From Microcebus murinus (taxonomy: Eukaryota; Chordata; Mammalia; Primates; Cheirogaleidae), in NCBI RefSeq assembly GCF_040939455.1, contig NC_134109.1, forward strand, positions 72,011,001 to 72,075,000: a DNA stretch of 64,000 nt, read 5' to 3'. Positions 26,500-38,399 of the stretch are shown here, one piece after another. The position numbers were made by a program, and so were the translations under genes. The notes under the pieces are model-generated. The model was not told the origin of the DNA. It worked only from the letters and a program-made list of their open reading frames with translations, and made no database searches. Numbering within the stretch: the stretch's first letter is position 1; the number at the start of each line of letters is the position of its first letter.

Positions 26500-26752
26500 C
26501 GATCTTACTCTGTTGTCCAGGCTAGAGTGCAGTGGCATCTTTAGAGCTCACGGCAACCTCAAACTCCTGGGCTTAGGTGATCCTCCTGCTTCAGTCTCCT
26601 GAGTAGCTGGGACTACAGGCATGTGCCACTACACCTGGCTAATTTTTTAGTAGAGATGGGGTCTTGCTCTTGTTCAGGCTAGTCTTGAACTGCTGAGCTC
26701 AAGCAATCCTACTGCCTTGGCCTCCAAGAGTGCTAGGATTACAGGCAGGGAG
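26500..26752 (-). repeat. Alu, older (J-like), truncated
   Basis: Reverse-oriented Alu lacking a clear T-rich end. It is followed by an A/T-rich (aataaa)n-like stretch to about 26,815. Confidence 0.82.
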
Positions 26753-26959
26753 CCTAAGATTCAAATAATAATAAATAATAAAAAAATAATAAAAAATAAA
26801 AAAATAATAAAACTTATTAAACATTACTAGCTAACCACTTTTAAGTTTACTCTTAAAAAGTTGTCTTTTGTTTTGAATCTATATATATTTTCAGCACATT
26901 AATGTAATTAATGTGGGTGTTGACATTTTTGAGAAAGATTATTCAGGTAGTCAGAACTA

Positions 26960-28330
26960 TCAGGTAAGCCATTTTTTAAAAATAAACGTTTTGTTTAGGA
27001 ATAATTTTAGATTTATAGAAAAGTTCAAGGATAATACAGAGAATTCCCATACATTCCTCACCCAGTTTGCCCCATTAACATGTTATATTTCCATTTCCAT
27101 GATATTAATACATTAAATAAGAAGCTAACTATGTAACTGGTATATTACTAATAACTAAATTGCAGACTTTATTTTGACTTCACCAATTTTCCATTAATGT
27201 CCTTTGTCCCAGGTTCTGTTCCAAGGTACTACATTTCATTTAGTTGTCATGTCTCTCTGCTTCCCTCTGAGTCTGTGACAATTTCTCTGTGACAAAACCA
27301 AGTCTTTTCTTGGTTTTTTATGACCTTGGCAGTCTAGAAGAATACTGGCTAGGTATCTTGTAGAATGACTTCCATTCAGGGTTTGAATTTTTCCCTCATG
27401 ATTAGACTATAATTATGGGTTTTGGGGAAAATATCATGCAGGAGAAGTGCCCTCTTTGTCACATGTCAGGGGAGGACGATATCCACATGACATCACTGGT
27501 GATATTAACCTTCATCACGTGGTTAACGTAGTGTTTGCTAGGTTTCTCCACTGTAAAATTAGTATTTCCCCCTTTCCCTGATATTCTTTGAAAACGAGTC
27601 ACTAAGTCTAGGCCACCTTTGGGATTAAGCTCCACTTCCTGGGGGTGTATCTACATATATTATTTGGAATATGTCTGAAAGGTAAATTTGTCACTTCTTC
27701 CCTGCTGATTTATTTATTTACATCAGTGTGGACTTATGTATATTTATTTCATACTTTAGGTTACAATCCAATACTACATTATTTATTTTCTTGCTTAAAT
27801 TGTTCCAGTTTTGGTCTTGAGAGCTCTTTCAGGTTGGCTCTTATATCACTTTGATATGTTTCTATCGTTTTAAGTTTTGAATACTTTCTTTCTGGTACTA
27901 CAAGGGTCTCCAGGCTCATTTTGTATTTTTCCTGTCCCAGCCCTAGAATCAGTTATTTCTCCAAGGAGCCTTGCTACCTTTTATTGAAGAATGGTATTTA
28001 GAAACCAAGCTCTGGGTGCTGGTGTACTTATTGCTACTGGGGTATCACTGCTTCTAGGCACTTTCAACAGACAGAGCTACATAATATATGTGTGTATACT
28101 AAGTCATGTATATATACATATCTATAATTATTTCTGTATTTACTCATTTGTATATGAGGTATGTCTGGAAAGTATTCAGCCATATAATATGTTCTCATTA
28201 TGTTAACAATGGCTGGATATTTTCCAGACATACCTTGTATATTACACTAAATATGAATTTATACTGCTGTCTCTGACTCTAACCAGTATCACAGAGTTTA
28301 TTTTTGCCTTGCTTTCTTGCTTTATTGTAA
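26960..28330 (-). mobile_element. Old L1 3' region, antisense
   Basis: 'attttagatttatagaaaag' with 'cattcctcacccagtttgcccc' pattern and the following 1.2 kb resemble complementary old L1 3' sequence. No intact frame. Confidence 0.55.
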
Positions 28331-28344
28331 TTTCCTTCTCTGAC

Positions 28345-28860
28345 AGGCTGGTAGGCTGCTGAATAATGGTCCTCCAAAGATGTCCATATCCTAATCCCTG
28401 TAACTTTTACATGTGTTAACTTATATGGCAAAAGAGACTTTGCATATATTATTAAGCTAAAGATAGTGCACTGGGGAAGGTTATCATGGATTATCTGGGT
28501 GGGCCAATGTAATTACAAGGGTCCTTATAAGAGGGAAGAGGAGGGGCAAAGACAGAAGGAATGTGATAGCTGAAGGAGAGAGCGAGAAAGAGAGGGAGAC
28601 AGATATTGAGATTGGAAGATGCTATGCTGCTAGATTTGAAGATGGAGGAAAAGTTCATTAGCCAAGGAAGGTAGGTGGCCTCTAGAAGCTGCCAAAGTCA
28701 AAGAAAACAGTTTTCTAGAGGGAACCATCCCTGCTGACATCTTTACTTTCACTCAGTGAGACTGATTCTGGACTTCTGACCTCCAGAACTGTTAGATAAT
28801 AAATGTATGTTAAGCCACTAAATTTGTTATAGCAACAATAGGAAACTAATACAAACAGTG
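28345..28860 (+). mobile_element. MaLR-like solo LTR
   Basis: Contains 'gaataatggtcctccaaaga', 'gggtccttataagaggga' and a 3' part 'acctccagaactgttagat...aggaaactaatacaaa', the arrangement seen in ERVL-MaLR type LTRs. No internal retroviral sequence is attached. The subfamily was not assigned. Confidence 0.55.
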
Positions 28861-29482
28861 AGAAACCTGACTCCTACCATCCACCATCCATTTACTTATT
28901 TGTTTAACCCCAGTACACATTTGAAACAGTTTCAGAATTGTTAAACATACCCCTGTAAACACATTTACCAATTAAAGTACAGTGTTTATGTACAGTTACT
29001 TTTGTCTTCAGCCTTAACATTTCCAGTCAAAATGCCATTTTTTGAAGTTATTTAGGTAAGTTCCTCTTTCCCCTACCCCTTCAGTGTGGTTATGTCACAC
29101 ATCTGTAATACAGTTAGATACATTTGTCACAGTTTCTATTCCATCTTGGGATTCCCCTACATCCTGGTTGATTCTTTTTTAGTTTGCATACATTAAAGTT
29201 CACTTTCTGTGATGTATAGTTTTATGGGTTTTGACAAATGCATAGAGTTATGTTTCTACCACCCACCCCAGTACAAAATACAAAATAGTTCATACAAAGT
29301 AGTTTCTTCACCCTAAAATTTGCGTGTGTGTCCTCTTTGGAGTGACCCTCTCCCCTATCCCTCATACTCTGGCAATTACTAATATGTTTTCCATTCCTAT
29401 AGCCTTGCCTCTTCTAGAATATTATATGAATAGAATCATACAGTAGGTAGTCTTGGATTATTCTTTCTAAAATGCATTTAAG

Positions 29483-29806
29483 GGCCAGGCACGGTGGCTC
29501 ATGCCTGTAATCCTAGCTCTTTGGGAGGCCGAGGCAGGTGGATTGCTCAAGGTCAGGAGTTCAAAACTAGCCTGAGCAAGAGCGAGACCCCGTCTCTACT
29601 ATAAATAGAAAGAAATTAATTGGCTAACTAATATATATAGAAAAAATTAGCCAGGCATGGTTGCGCATGCCTGTAGTCCCAGCTACTTGGGAGGCTGAGG
29701 GAGGATTGCTTGAGCCCAGGAGTCTGAGGTTGCTGTGAGCTAGGCTGACGCCTTGGCACTCACTCTAGCCTAGGCAACAAAATGAGACTCTGTCTCAAAA
29801 AAAGAA
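29483..29806 (+). repeat. Alu, lemur type, with exact target-site duplication
   Basis: Forward Alu bounded by 'aaaatgcatttaag' at 29469-29482 and 29807-29820. Confidence 0.93.
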
Positions 29807-30243
29807 AAAATGCATTTAAGACCATCTCCATTGTTGCATGATTCAATAGCTCATTCCTTTTTATTGCTGAATAATATTCCATTGTATAGATGTACCACAG
29901 TTTACCCATTCCCTTCTTGAAAGTAATCTTAGTTGCTTCCAGTTTTTGGTGAAGACAGATAAAACTTCTATTGACATTTGTATGCAGATTTTTGTGTGGA
30001 AATGAGTTTTTAAATCACCTGGGTAAATATTTAGAAGTGTGATGGCTGGGACATGTGGTTAAGTATAACTTTAGCTTGATAGGAAACTGCCAAACTACAC
30101 TCTAAAGTGGCTGTACCATTTTACATTCCCATCAGCAACAAATCAGAGTTTCTGCTATTCTACAGCCTTGCCAGTATTTGTTGCCAATGTTTTAGATTTT
30201 AGCCATTTTAATAGGTGTGAAGTAGCAACTCATTGTAGTTTTT

Positions 30244-30596
30244 TAAAAATATTATCATTATTATTATTATTATTATTATTATTTGAGACAGAGTCTCACT
30301 TTGTTGCCTGGGCTAGAGTGCCGTAGCATCAGCCTAGCTCACAGCAACCTCAAACTCCTGGGCTCAAGCAATCCTCCTGCCTCAGCCTCCTTGAGTAGCT
30401 GGGACTACAGGTGCACCCCACCACGCCCAGCTAATTTTTTTTTCTATTTTTAGTTGCTCAGCTACTTTTTTCTATTTTTAGTAGAGATGGGGTCTTGCTT
30501 TTGCTCAGTCTGGTCTCAAATTGCTGAGCTCAAGTAATCCTCCTCTCTTGGCCTCTTAGAGTGCTAGTATTACAGGCATGAGCCACCATGCCAGCC
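30244..30596 (-). repeat. Alu with (ATT)n tail
   Basis: Reverse-oriented Alu whose tail has become an ATT microsatellite (about 30,258-30,283). The flanks repeat 'ctcattgtagtttttt' at 30228 and 30597. Confidence 0.9.
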
Positions 30597-30608
30597 TCAT
30601 TGTAGTTT

Positions 30609-30794
30609 TTTTTTTAGACAGAGTCTTACTCTGTTGCCCTGGATAGAGTGCCGTGGCATCAGCCTAGCTTACAGCAACCTCAATCTCCTGGGCTCAGGCA
30701 ATCCTCCTGCCTCAGCCTCCCAAGTAGCTGGGAGCTGGGACTACAGGCATGCGCCATCATACCCAGCTAATTTTTTCTATATATTTTTAGTTGG
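30609..30794 (-). repeat. Alu, lemur type, truncated at a later L1
   Basis: Reverse-oriented half Alu ending at 'ttagttgg' where the short L1 is inserted. The other half is absent. Confidence 0.85.
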
Positions 30795-30805
30795 CTCATT
30801 TTAGT

Positions 30806-30954
30806 ATTTTTTTTTTATTTTGGCATATTATGAGGGTACAGATTTTAAGGTTTCAATAAATGCCCATTCCCCCCTCCCCCCACAAGTCTGAGTCTTCAGC
30901 ATGACCATCTCCCAGATGGTGCACATCTCACTCATTATATATGTATATACCCGC
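30806..30954 (-). mobile_element. Short 5'-truncated L1 3' end
   Basis: Poly-T followed by complement of the young L1 3' terminus. It is bounded by 'ctcattttagt' at 30795-30805 and 30955-30965. Confidence 0.88.
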
Positions 30955-31099
30955 CTCATTTTAGTTTTAATTTGCATTTCTTTAATGACATATGATGTTG
31001 AGTATCTTTTCATGTGTTTATTTGCAATTTGTATATCATCACATCTTCAAAGTGAGAATCATTCAGATTTTTCAAGTGTTACATCATCTCATAAACTCA

Positions 31100-33205
31100 T
31101 GAAATTTGCCCCCTAAATCCCAGCCACCTTAAGAGCCTTCTCATCTCTGCCTTCTCTGCCCAATGAAATTTCCGCTCTCTGTTTGGGCTCCACGTGTTGT
31201 ATGATAGCCTGTAAAGTGTTCTCTGGGAGAAAGCCTGGGTAGATGTGGGGCTTGCCTTATATTTCTTCCTTTTCTAAAGGATTTCAGCCCCACTTTGGTT
31301 GCTGTACAATGCCAGCAGTAATTTTTTTCCTAAAATTTGTGGAAATTTTATAGTTATTTATGGTAGGAAGATAAATCTGATAAATTCCTCAGCTTTGAGT
31401 TCCAGAAACTCACTTTTATCGAATCACATAAGTAGTTTGACTAAAGGGGGACTAAAATAAATAAGCTAATCAATTTTGCATGAAGGGCACAAACTTATTC
31501 ATCTGGGTACTGCGACAGAATATTTTCCTGTCATTACAGCTGTGTTGGTAGGATATACTCATTCCTGAAATTTAAACTACAAGCCACATTTGCTGACAGT
31601 ATAATTCTTCATAGATATTTAGAGCTAATTGTTTTGTCAGGAATGAAACTGAAAAATTTCTCCTTTATATCACTATCATGTTTAAGTTGTATAATACAAA
31701 AATAATTGCTATTTTAGCAATAGCTATGTATTCATCAAATTACATGAAAAACAATTTGCTAACTTTACTCTGTGGTCTAGTTTTTTTCCCCAATATTTTT
31801 TATTGTGCTAAAATATATTTAGCATAAAATTTACCATTGGAACCATCTTTAAGTATACAATTTAGTGGTATTAAGTACTTTCATATTGTACAACCATCAT
31901 GTGGTCTAGTTCTTTAATACATTGAGCTATGAAGTCATTGAAAAGTGGTGGTTGAGCTATCTTCATTGCCATTCGTTCAGCCAAGATTTGCTAGGAAGTA
32001 TCTTTAATACAGTCTTTCACTAATGACTCAGCAATTGTAAATGTTTATTTAGGTGTAGCAACTCAAGATGTTTCTTTATAAGATCTCAAATCACTAATGT
32101 TCATATGGAACACTGAACATTTGCTTTCTTTTCTGATTTTAATTCAGTAATATTTGTTTAAAAATTTCTTTGGTTTTGAACTTATTTCTTTATGTTTTGT
32201 ATGTGAAAGATGCTTAAGTTTTGATGGTTTTGTCATATCATTAGCTAATGTATCTCTGCAAGTAACACCTTTGGTTTTAGCACTTCACACATAATTATAG
32301 CTATGTTATTAAAGATAGAGGAGGATTCATACTTCTGAGTAAAACCAGTGTGAACTTTTGTCTTCATTTGTTGGGAACCATTTCCATTGTTATCATTTGG
32401 TTTACTACAATGACTACATTCAGAAAGGATGTATCTTTTCTTGAAAAGGAGTTCAATACAGCCTATTTTGCCATAGATAAATTGGAATTAAAAATAATAT
32501 AAATTATATATCCAAAATTTAACTTATTATATTATATAAAGTAAAATTAAAAGGATCATAAAACAAGCTATAAATATAAAGTATATGTTTTCTCAATTTT
32601 TGTATATTTTGGGTTGTAGTTTACAAGCCTACTTTAAAATATCACTTGATTAATGTGGTTCCATTGTAGCTGACTAGTATACACAGGTAGTACTACAACA
32701 CCCAAACTGGTTTGTATCTTGTTCATGGAGATGAGTCAACTGATACAAGCTTGGACATTATCAAAATGTTGACTTGTTATAAAAGTTTCTAAAGCTTTCT
32801 CTCAATTTCTGTTCTTTTCTCATTGCACACTGTACTTTGAGAAGTACTGTCTGAAATCAGGTCACCATCTCTTCTTCTTTTAATTACTTCAGTGCTCTTA
32901 TAATTGGTCCTCTCCCTTTAATCTTGACCTCGCTTCTCTAGTGCACACGTAGTCGTATTTCTTCTTTATCATGTAGTCATATTGATCTTTCAAAAATGTA
33001 AATGATTATGTCATCTCTGAACCAAACCTCTCAAACTTTTCCCATTGCTCTTATGAAAAAGTTCAAAGTTGTCATTTTGATTTATACAACGAGCTTAAAT
33101 GGGCTGGCCTGTGCTTAGCTCTGTTATATCTTTTGACATTTCTCCCTTATACTGTATATTCCAGCCAAAATGAACTATTCTCATTTTCCTGAACGCTTAC
33201 TACCT
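31100..33205. other. Intergenic, mostly unassigned
   Basis: AT-rich unique sequence. Only a short old L1 3' fragment near 31,785-31,905 ('tagcataaaatttaccattg') was recognised. No gene was seen. Confidence 0.4.
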
Positions 33206-33215
33206 TTCATTTATG

Positions 33216-33547
<332 letters not shown>

Positions 33548-33689
33548 ACATTTATAATCTTTTGTAAATATTGTTTCTTCTTCCACGCTTCTCCTCTATC
33601 CCTGCTCATCGGATAATTCCCATTCACCCATCAGGTGTCAGTTTAGATGTTGCTTCTCAAAGATTTCCCTACCGCCTTCCATACACTGT

Positions 33690-34395
33690 TGGGGGCTGAT
33701 TCTGGTGTTATGCCTTATACTAATCATTCACTCTAGTCTGTAATGTACGTGTGCTGCCTGACGCAGCAGTAGTCAGCATTTTCTTCAGACACGGTTGCTG
33801 CCTTGTGACTTGATAAGAGGCCTGCGTTGTTGCACATAAGCAAATGCTCCCAACTCCCACACAGAGGGCCCCCGTGGTGGGAGTCTGGAGGCCATGAGAA
33901 CAAGAACAAGAAGAACTCTCCCAACAACTGGCCCCCGAATGATTGTTGGTAGTCAATGATGGGTAAGACTCCCCATAGAGTCTCCCCAACCGTGGGGGCC
34001 AGGGAGGAGCCGCCACCTGGGATTGAGACCAAGAAGCACTTCAAATGGCTGCATTGTTTTATGTTGCCTATCTCGGCCTTGGCTTTTGAGCTCTGTCCGG
34101 CACCTTAACTTTAGTAACCGTTTTGAGGTATGAGATAATGGAAAATTGTTCCCTTTGAAACAACTCCAGAATTGACTGATATTGCTGCTATGCTCAGATG
34201 CTCACGTACAAGGACCTAAACTTGGGTCTGGGGGGTACAAAAATAAAGCGACCGGTGCATTGGTCACTCGAGTCATTGTCATGTCCATGTGTGTCTGTGT
34301 CGTTATTTTATGTTCTGTGTCATCCCCTATCCTGTAGTCAGGCCACGTCAGTACACCCTTAGGCCCTGACTGGGTTATGCGTTCCTCTCACGTGC
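33690..34395 (+). mobile_element. ERV-like solo LTR inserted in an L2-like repeat
   Basis: A roughly 700-bp block of distinct, CpG-containing sequence. It interrupts text that reads as LINE-2 on both sides (33,610-33,680 and 34,400-34,445). It starts near 'tgttgggggctgattctgg' and has an AATAAA at 34242-34247 followed by a GT-rich downstream part, which fits U3-R-U5 order on the + strand. No gag, pol or env sequence is attached. The exact ends and target duplication could not be fixed, and the class is uncertain. Confidence 0.5.
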
Positions 34396-34555
34396 TCTGA
34401 CAGCATCCTGTGCTTACTCTGCTACAGCACTTTGTACAGCAAGTTAAAATGGGCTGTTCACGTATCTGTTTCCCGCCCCCTACACGTGTCACGAGTCCTA
34501 TCGTATTTTGAGGAGAAAAATGAGTGTAAGCAACCCTAGAAAATTTACTCAGTTG

Positions 34556-34680
34556 AACATTCTTATCTTACAGATAAAGGAATTGGGACCAGAGAGGTGA
34601 AGTGACCTATGTAAGGACACATAGCTAGCTGGTGTAGAACTGGGATTCGGACCCCCATCATTTGATTGCCTGTCCCAACA
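34556..34680 (+). repeat. MIR SINE
   Basis: 'cttacagataaaggaattgg' to 'actgggattcggaccc' with 'agagaggtgaagtgacct' between is a clear MIR core. Confidence 0.8.
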
Positions 34681-34920
34681 ACTTACACTTCCTGAGTCCC
34701 TGTGGGGTAAAAGATTAAATTATTTTCAACTTACTAAAGTACAAAAGTGGGATGATATATTATAAAAGTTTCATACTTAATATCAAAAGGTCCTCCCCAC
34801 CCCACCCCCATCAGTCTTCAGTTAACTAGAAGATTCAATTAATGGATATACTCCTTTTCTTATGTCTGTGTGAGTTGAGGTTTTTCCTGTTTTATGCTGA
34901 AGCAGGCAATGGAAGCACAA

Positions 34921-34939
34921 TGACCACTAGAGGGCAGCA
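34921..34939 (+). promoter_or_regulatory. Candidate CTCF binding site
   Basis: The 19-mer tgaccactagagggcagca fits every position of the extended CTCF consensus YDRCCASYAGRKGGCRSYV. It lies between TTC5 and OR11H4, about 14 kb past TTC5 and 2.3 kb before the OR11H4 3' end. Occupancy is not shown by sequence. Confidence 0.7.
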
Positions 34940-35054
34940 CAGCACAAGTAAGACCATGTTCTGCCCTATAGTAGAAAATTTGTAGGGCTAAGATTTTTAC
35001 TCTTTAATTTTATTTTTGCTTCTAGATTTCTTTGGAAAACACGTTCAGATTTAA

Positions 35055-36890
35055 AAGAAACCCAACACATTATTGATATATTATTGACATACAAAAATTT
35101 GTACATATTTAAAGTACAACTTGATCAGTTTGAGGATAAGTATATACCTGTGAAATTATCACCGCAGTCTCTATGCCATAACCTATCCACTACTGTCATA
35201 AGGTTTCCTCTCATCCCATTATGAACCATTATAATTATTTTGTGATAAGAACACATAACATATTATCGGCTTTTTTAGTAAAATTTTAAGTATACAAAAC
35301 AGTATTGTTAATTATAGGCTTTATGCTGTATAGTAGATCTCTAGGACTTACTCATCTTGTATAACAGAAACTTTGTACCCTCTGACTAAGACCCTCCTGT
35401 TTTACTCTCCTCCCTATCCAGAAAACCACCATTCCACTCTCTGCTTCTATGAGTTTTACTATTTTACATTCATCATATATGTGGTATTTGTCCTATGTCT
35501 GGCTTACTTTATCTAGCATAATGTCCTCCAGATTCATCCGTGTTGTTGCAAATGGCAGGATTTCTTTCCTTTTAAGGTTGAATAATATCCCATTGTATGA
35601 ATATACTGCATTTTAAGAAATCCTTTTATTTGTAGATGGACGTTTGGGTTGCTTCTATGTCTGGGCTACTGTGAACAATGCTGCAATGAACATGCAAGTG
35701 CAGATATCGCTTTCAATTCCTTTGGATCCTGATTTCAGTTCCTTTGGATATATACCCAAAAGTGGGATTGTTGGATCATATAGTAGTTCTATTCTTAGTT
35801 TTCTGAGGAACCTTTATATTTTTCGTCATAGTAGATGCACAAATTTACATTCCCACCAACAGTGTATAAGGGTTTCCTTTTATCCTATCTTCACCAATAT
35901 TACCAACATCTGTTATTGTTTGTCCTTTTGAGATCAGTCATCCTAACACATGTGAGGTGACATCTCATTGTGGTTTTGATCTGCATTTACCTGATGAAAA
36001 ATTCACTCACTTAAAGTGTACAAGTCAATACTTTTTAGTATATTCACAAGGCTTTAGTATATTCATAACCATCATCACTATTTATTATATTTCCAGAACA
36101 TTTTTATCACCCCCCCCAAACAAACTAAGTGCTCATTAGCAGTAGTCATTTCCCATCCTCTCCTTCCCCTAGTCCATGGCAATTACTAATCTACTTTTTG
36201 TCTCTATGGATTTGCTTATTCAGGACATTTTATGTAAATGGAATCATATAATATGTGGTCTTCTGTGTTTTGTTTCACTTAGCATAATGTTTTCAAGGTT
36301 CATCCATGTTGTAGCATGTATGATACTTAACTGCATTTTAATCACAGAATAATATTAATTGTATGCATATACCACATTGTCCTTTCATTTGTTGATGGAC
36401 AATTAGGCTGTTTTACTTTACTTTTTGGCTATTATGAATAATGCTGCTATGAATGTTTGTGTATGTGTTTTTTGTGTAAACATGTTTTTAGTTCTCTTGG
36501 GTTTATACCTACAAGTGAAATTGTTGGGTCATATGGTAATTCTATGCTTAACTATTGCCAAATTGTTTTCTAAAGGGGCTGTACCATTTTACATTTCTAC
36601 CAGCAATGTATAAGAGTTCCAATTTTTCCACATCCTTGCCAATACTTGATATTGTGTCTTTTTGAATCTAAGCATGCTAGTGGGTATGAATGGTGTCTCG
36701 TTGTGATTTTGATTTGCCTTTTCCTAATGACTAACGATGCTGAGCATCTTTTCTTGTGCTTGTATATATTCTTTCATGAAATGCTTATTCAAGTCCTTTG
36801 CCTATATAAAAATCTGTCATTTTTATGTACTTCTGAATTGCTTAAATTTGTTACATCTTAGATAAAAATATTTAAAAAAAACATTTTTGA
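35055..36890 (-). mobile_element. Two old L1 3' regions, antisense, in tandem
   Basis: 35,055-35,965 and 35,990-36,890 each read from complementary L1 3' UTR into the end of ORF2 ('ggacgtttgggttgcttcta'; 'ggacaattaggctgttttac'). They are therefore two separate insertions with the same orientation. Confidence 0.7.
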
Positions 36891-37245
36891 GGCCTTATTC
36901 TATGCTGGGTATTGTGCTGCTGTTGATTCCTGTCACATAAAGACTACCAGGAGCACACCTGTAGTCAAAGTTGGGTTTGCTACCCTGTTGTAATGAGGAA
37001 GAAGATGTGCAGTGATGAACCATGGGGCATCTCAGTAGGAGGGCATTTCAATACAGCAATTCTGTTGAAGACCAGAGAAGTGAGATTTAAGTAGTCAGTA
37101 TCAAAAAGGTATTTAAGCTGGGCACACTTTAGGTAAAATATATGACCTCAAACTACTCAGGCTGAGGACTAAAAAATCACTGAAAGAACTGATACATCTC
37201 CATCATGTTCTTCCTTAGAACTTGTAAGTATGGCATATTTTGGGC

Positions 37246-38190
37246 TCATGAATTTTGACTAATTCTCATTCCAAACAGGACATTTCTCAGGGCAAGTTTC
37301 ATGTCCTTATTACGAAGGCTGTAGATCAGGGGGTTAAAGAGAGGAGTCACTACTGAATATACCAGTGTGAGGATCTTCTGCATCAAAGTTGGGATGCCGT
37401 AGGTAGGACTTACATACATTACCATGACTGTCCCATAGAAGAGAGACACCACAACCAAATGAGAGCCACAGGTAGAGAAGGCCTTTCTCTGGCCAGCTGC
37501 AGAAGGGATCCGAAAAACAGCTCTGAGCAGCAGGGTATAGGATCGAAGAATGTACGTAATAGTGAAAAAGAGGACAAGGGAGCTCTGCGTATAAAAAATA
37601 AATTCTGTAATAGGCGCTGGGGCACAGGACAGAGCCATCAGTGGGTCCATGTCACACAGGAAGTGATCAATGATATTAGGGCCACAGAAGGGGAGTTGGG
37701 CGATGAAGAAAATGGGAATTGGGTATCCAAGGAATCCAATGAGCCAACAGAAAGACACCAGCATGCGACACAGCCTTCCAGTCATAATGGCAGGGTAGTG
37801 CAGTGGGCGGCAGATGGCCAGGTACCGATCATAAGCCATTACTGCTAGAAAGAGACATTCAGTTGTGCCCAGTGAAAAGAAGAAATAGAACTGGAGGAAG
37901 CATCCAGAAAATGAGATGGCCTTGGTCTTGGAGAGAATGTTGGCCAGCATGTTAGGAACAGTGGAGGAAACATACCAGATCTCAAGGAAGGCAAAGTTTG
38001 CCAGCAGAAAGTACATGGGGGTGTGTAGTCGTGGGTCACATCTCACTGCACAGATGATGGCTCCGTTTCCCAGCAAGGTCAAGACATAAACCACCAAGAA
38101 CAACGAGAAGAGGAAAATCTGTGCATTCCAGCAACCAGGGAATCCCAGGAGAACAAATTCAGTCACAACATGTGTTGCGGACCTGTTCAT
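37246..38190 (-). CDS. OR11H4: OR11H4, olfactory receptor family 11 subfamily H
   Basis: A class A GPCR of the odorant receptor family, acting in olfactory sensory neuron cilia through Golf and adenylyl cyclase III. The frame is intact at 314 residues from MNRSATH to RISQNS. Visible hallmarks: N-glycosylation sequon NRS at 2-4, LLGN in TM1 (39-42), LHTPMY in the first loop (55-60), C97 for the TM3-loop disulfide, MAYDRYLAIC (118-127), KAFSTCGSH at the start of TM6 (236-244) and NPLIYSLRN in TM7 (286-294). A longer reading from 38220 adds MSFFFVDLRP, as in the human entry. Those codons run through a polypyrimidine tract and an AG acceptor ('cttctttgtag'), so the 38190 ATG is preferred for the spliced mRNA. 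It is the OR closest to TTC5, as in human. Its sequence matches human OR11H4 more closely than OR11H6 or OR11H7. Confidence 0.93.
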   Translation of the reverse strand: MNRSATHVVTEFVLLGFPGCWNAQIFLFSLFLVVYVLTLLGNGAIICAVRCDPRLHTPMYFLLANFAFLEIWYVSSTVPNMLANILSKTKAISFSGCFLQFYFFFSLGTTECLFLAVMAYDRYLAICRPLHYPAIMTGRLCRMLVSFCWLIGFLGYPIPIFFIAQLPFCGPNIIDHFLCDMDPLMALSCAPAPITEFIFYTQSSLVLFFTITYILRSYTLLLRAVFRIPSAAGQRKAFSTCGSHLVVVSLFYGTVMVMYVSPTYGIPTLMQKILTLVYSVVTPLFNPLIYSLRNKDMKLALRNVLFGMRISQNS

Positions 38191-38212
38191 GGGTCTCAAA
38201 TCTACAAAGAAG
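38191..38212 (-). promoter_or_regulatory. OR11H4: Splice acceptor just 5' of the OR11H4 start
   Basis: On the - strand 'tcttctttgtag' precedes 'atttgagaccc' and the ATG, implying one or more upstream non-coding exons. Confidence 0.6.
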
Positions 38213-38399
38213 AAAGACATTGGGTGTTACCTAAGTTTCTTTTCTTTCTATATATCTCAAGGACTTTATTGAGAAGGGAACTTGAGCTATACAGAAAAAT
38301 ACACAAGATATTCTGGGACCAGGTGAGTGAGAATAAACCCTATCGTATTTTGAAGTGATTGTGGTTCTAAACCTCAGTATTATTTTGCTAGAATCCAAT

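Larger units (their letters stand above)
28870..31085 (-). mobile_element. Old L1 3' region, antisense, carrying nested insertions
   Basis: Complementary old L1 sequence is recognisable at 28,870-29,480, 29,810-30,243 and 30,956-31,085 ('aatgacatatgatgttgagtatc'). It is split by three Alus and a short L1 (listed separately). Confidence 0.7.

Noticed and set aside
26765..26815. Repeating 'aataataaaaaataat' tract as a possible CRISPR or satellite array
   Set aside because: It is an A/T-rich low-complexity tract at the end of an Alu; there are no spacers.
33720..34044. Two overlapping - strand frames of about 100 codons in the LTR-like block
   Set aside because: No resemblance to retroviral or host proteins, and the polyadenylation signal indicates the opposite strand.
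37459..37848. A 129-codon + strand open frame, and similar ones at 50905-51141 and 57150-57332
   Set aside because: They are antisense shadows of the OR11H coding sequences at the same relative places.
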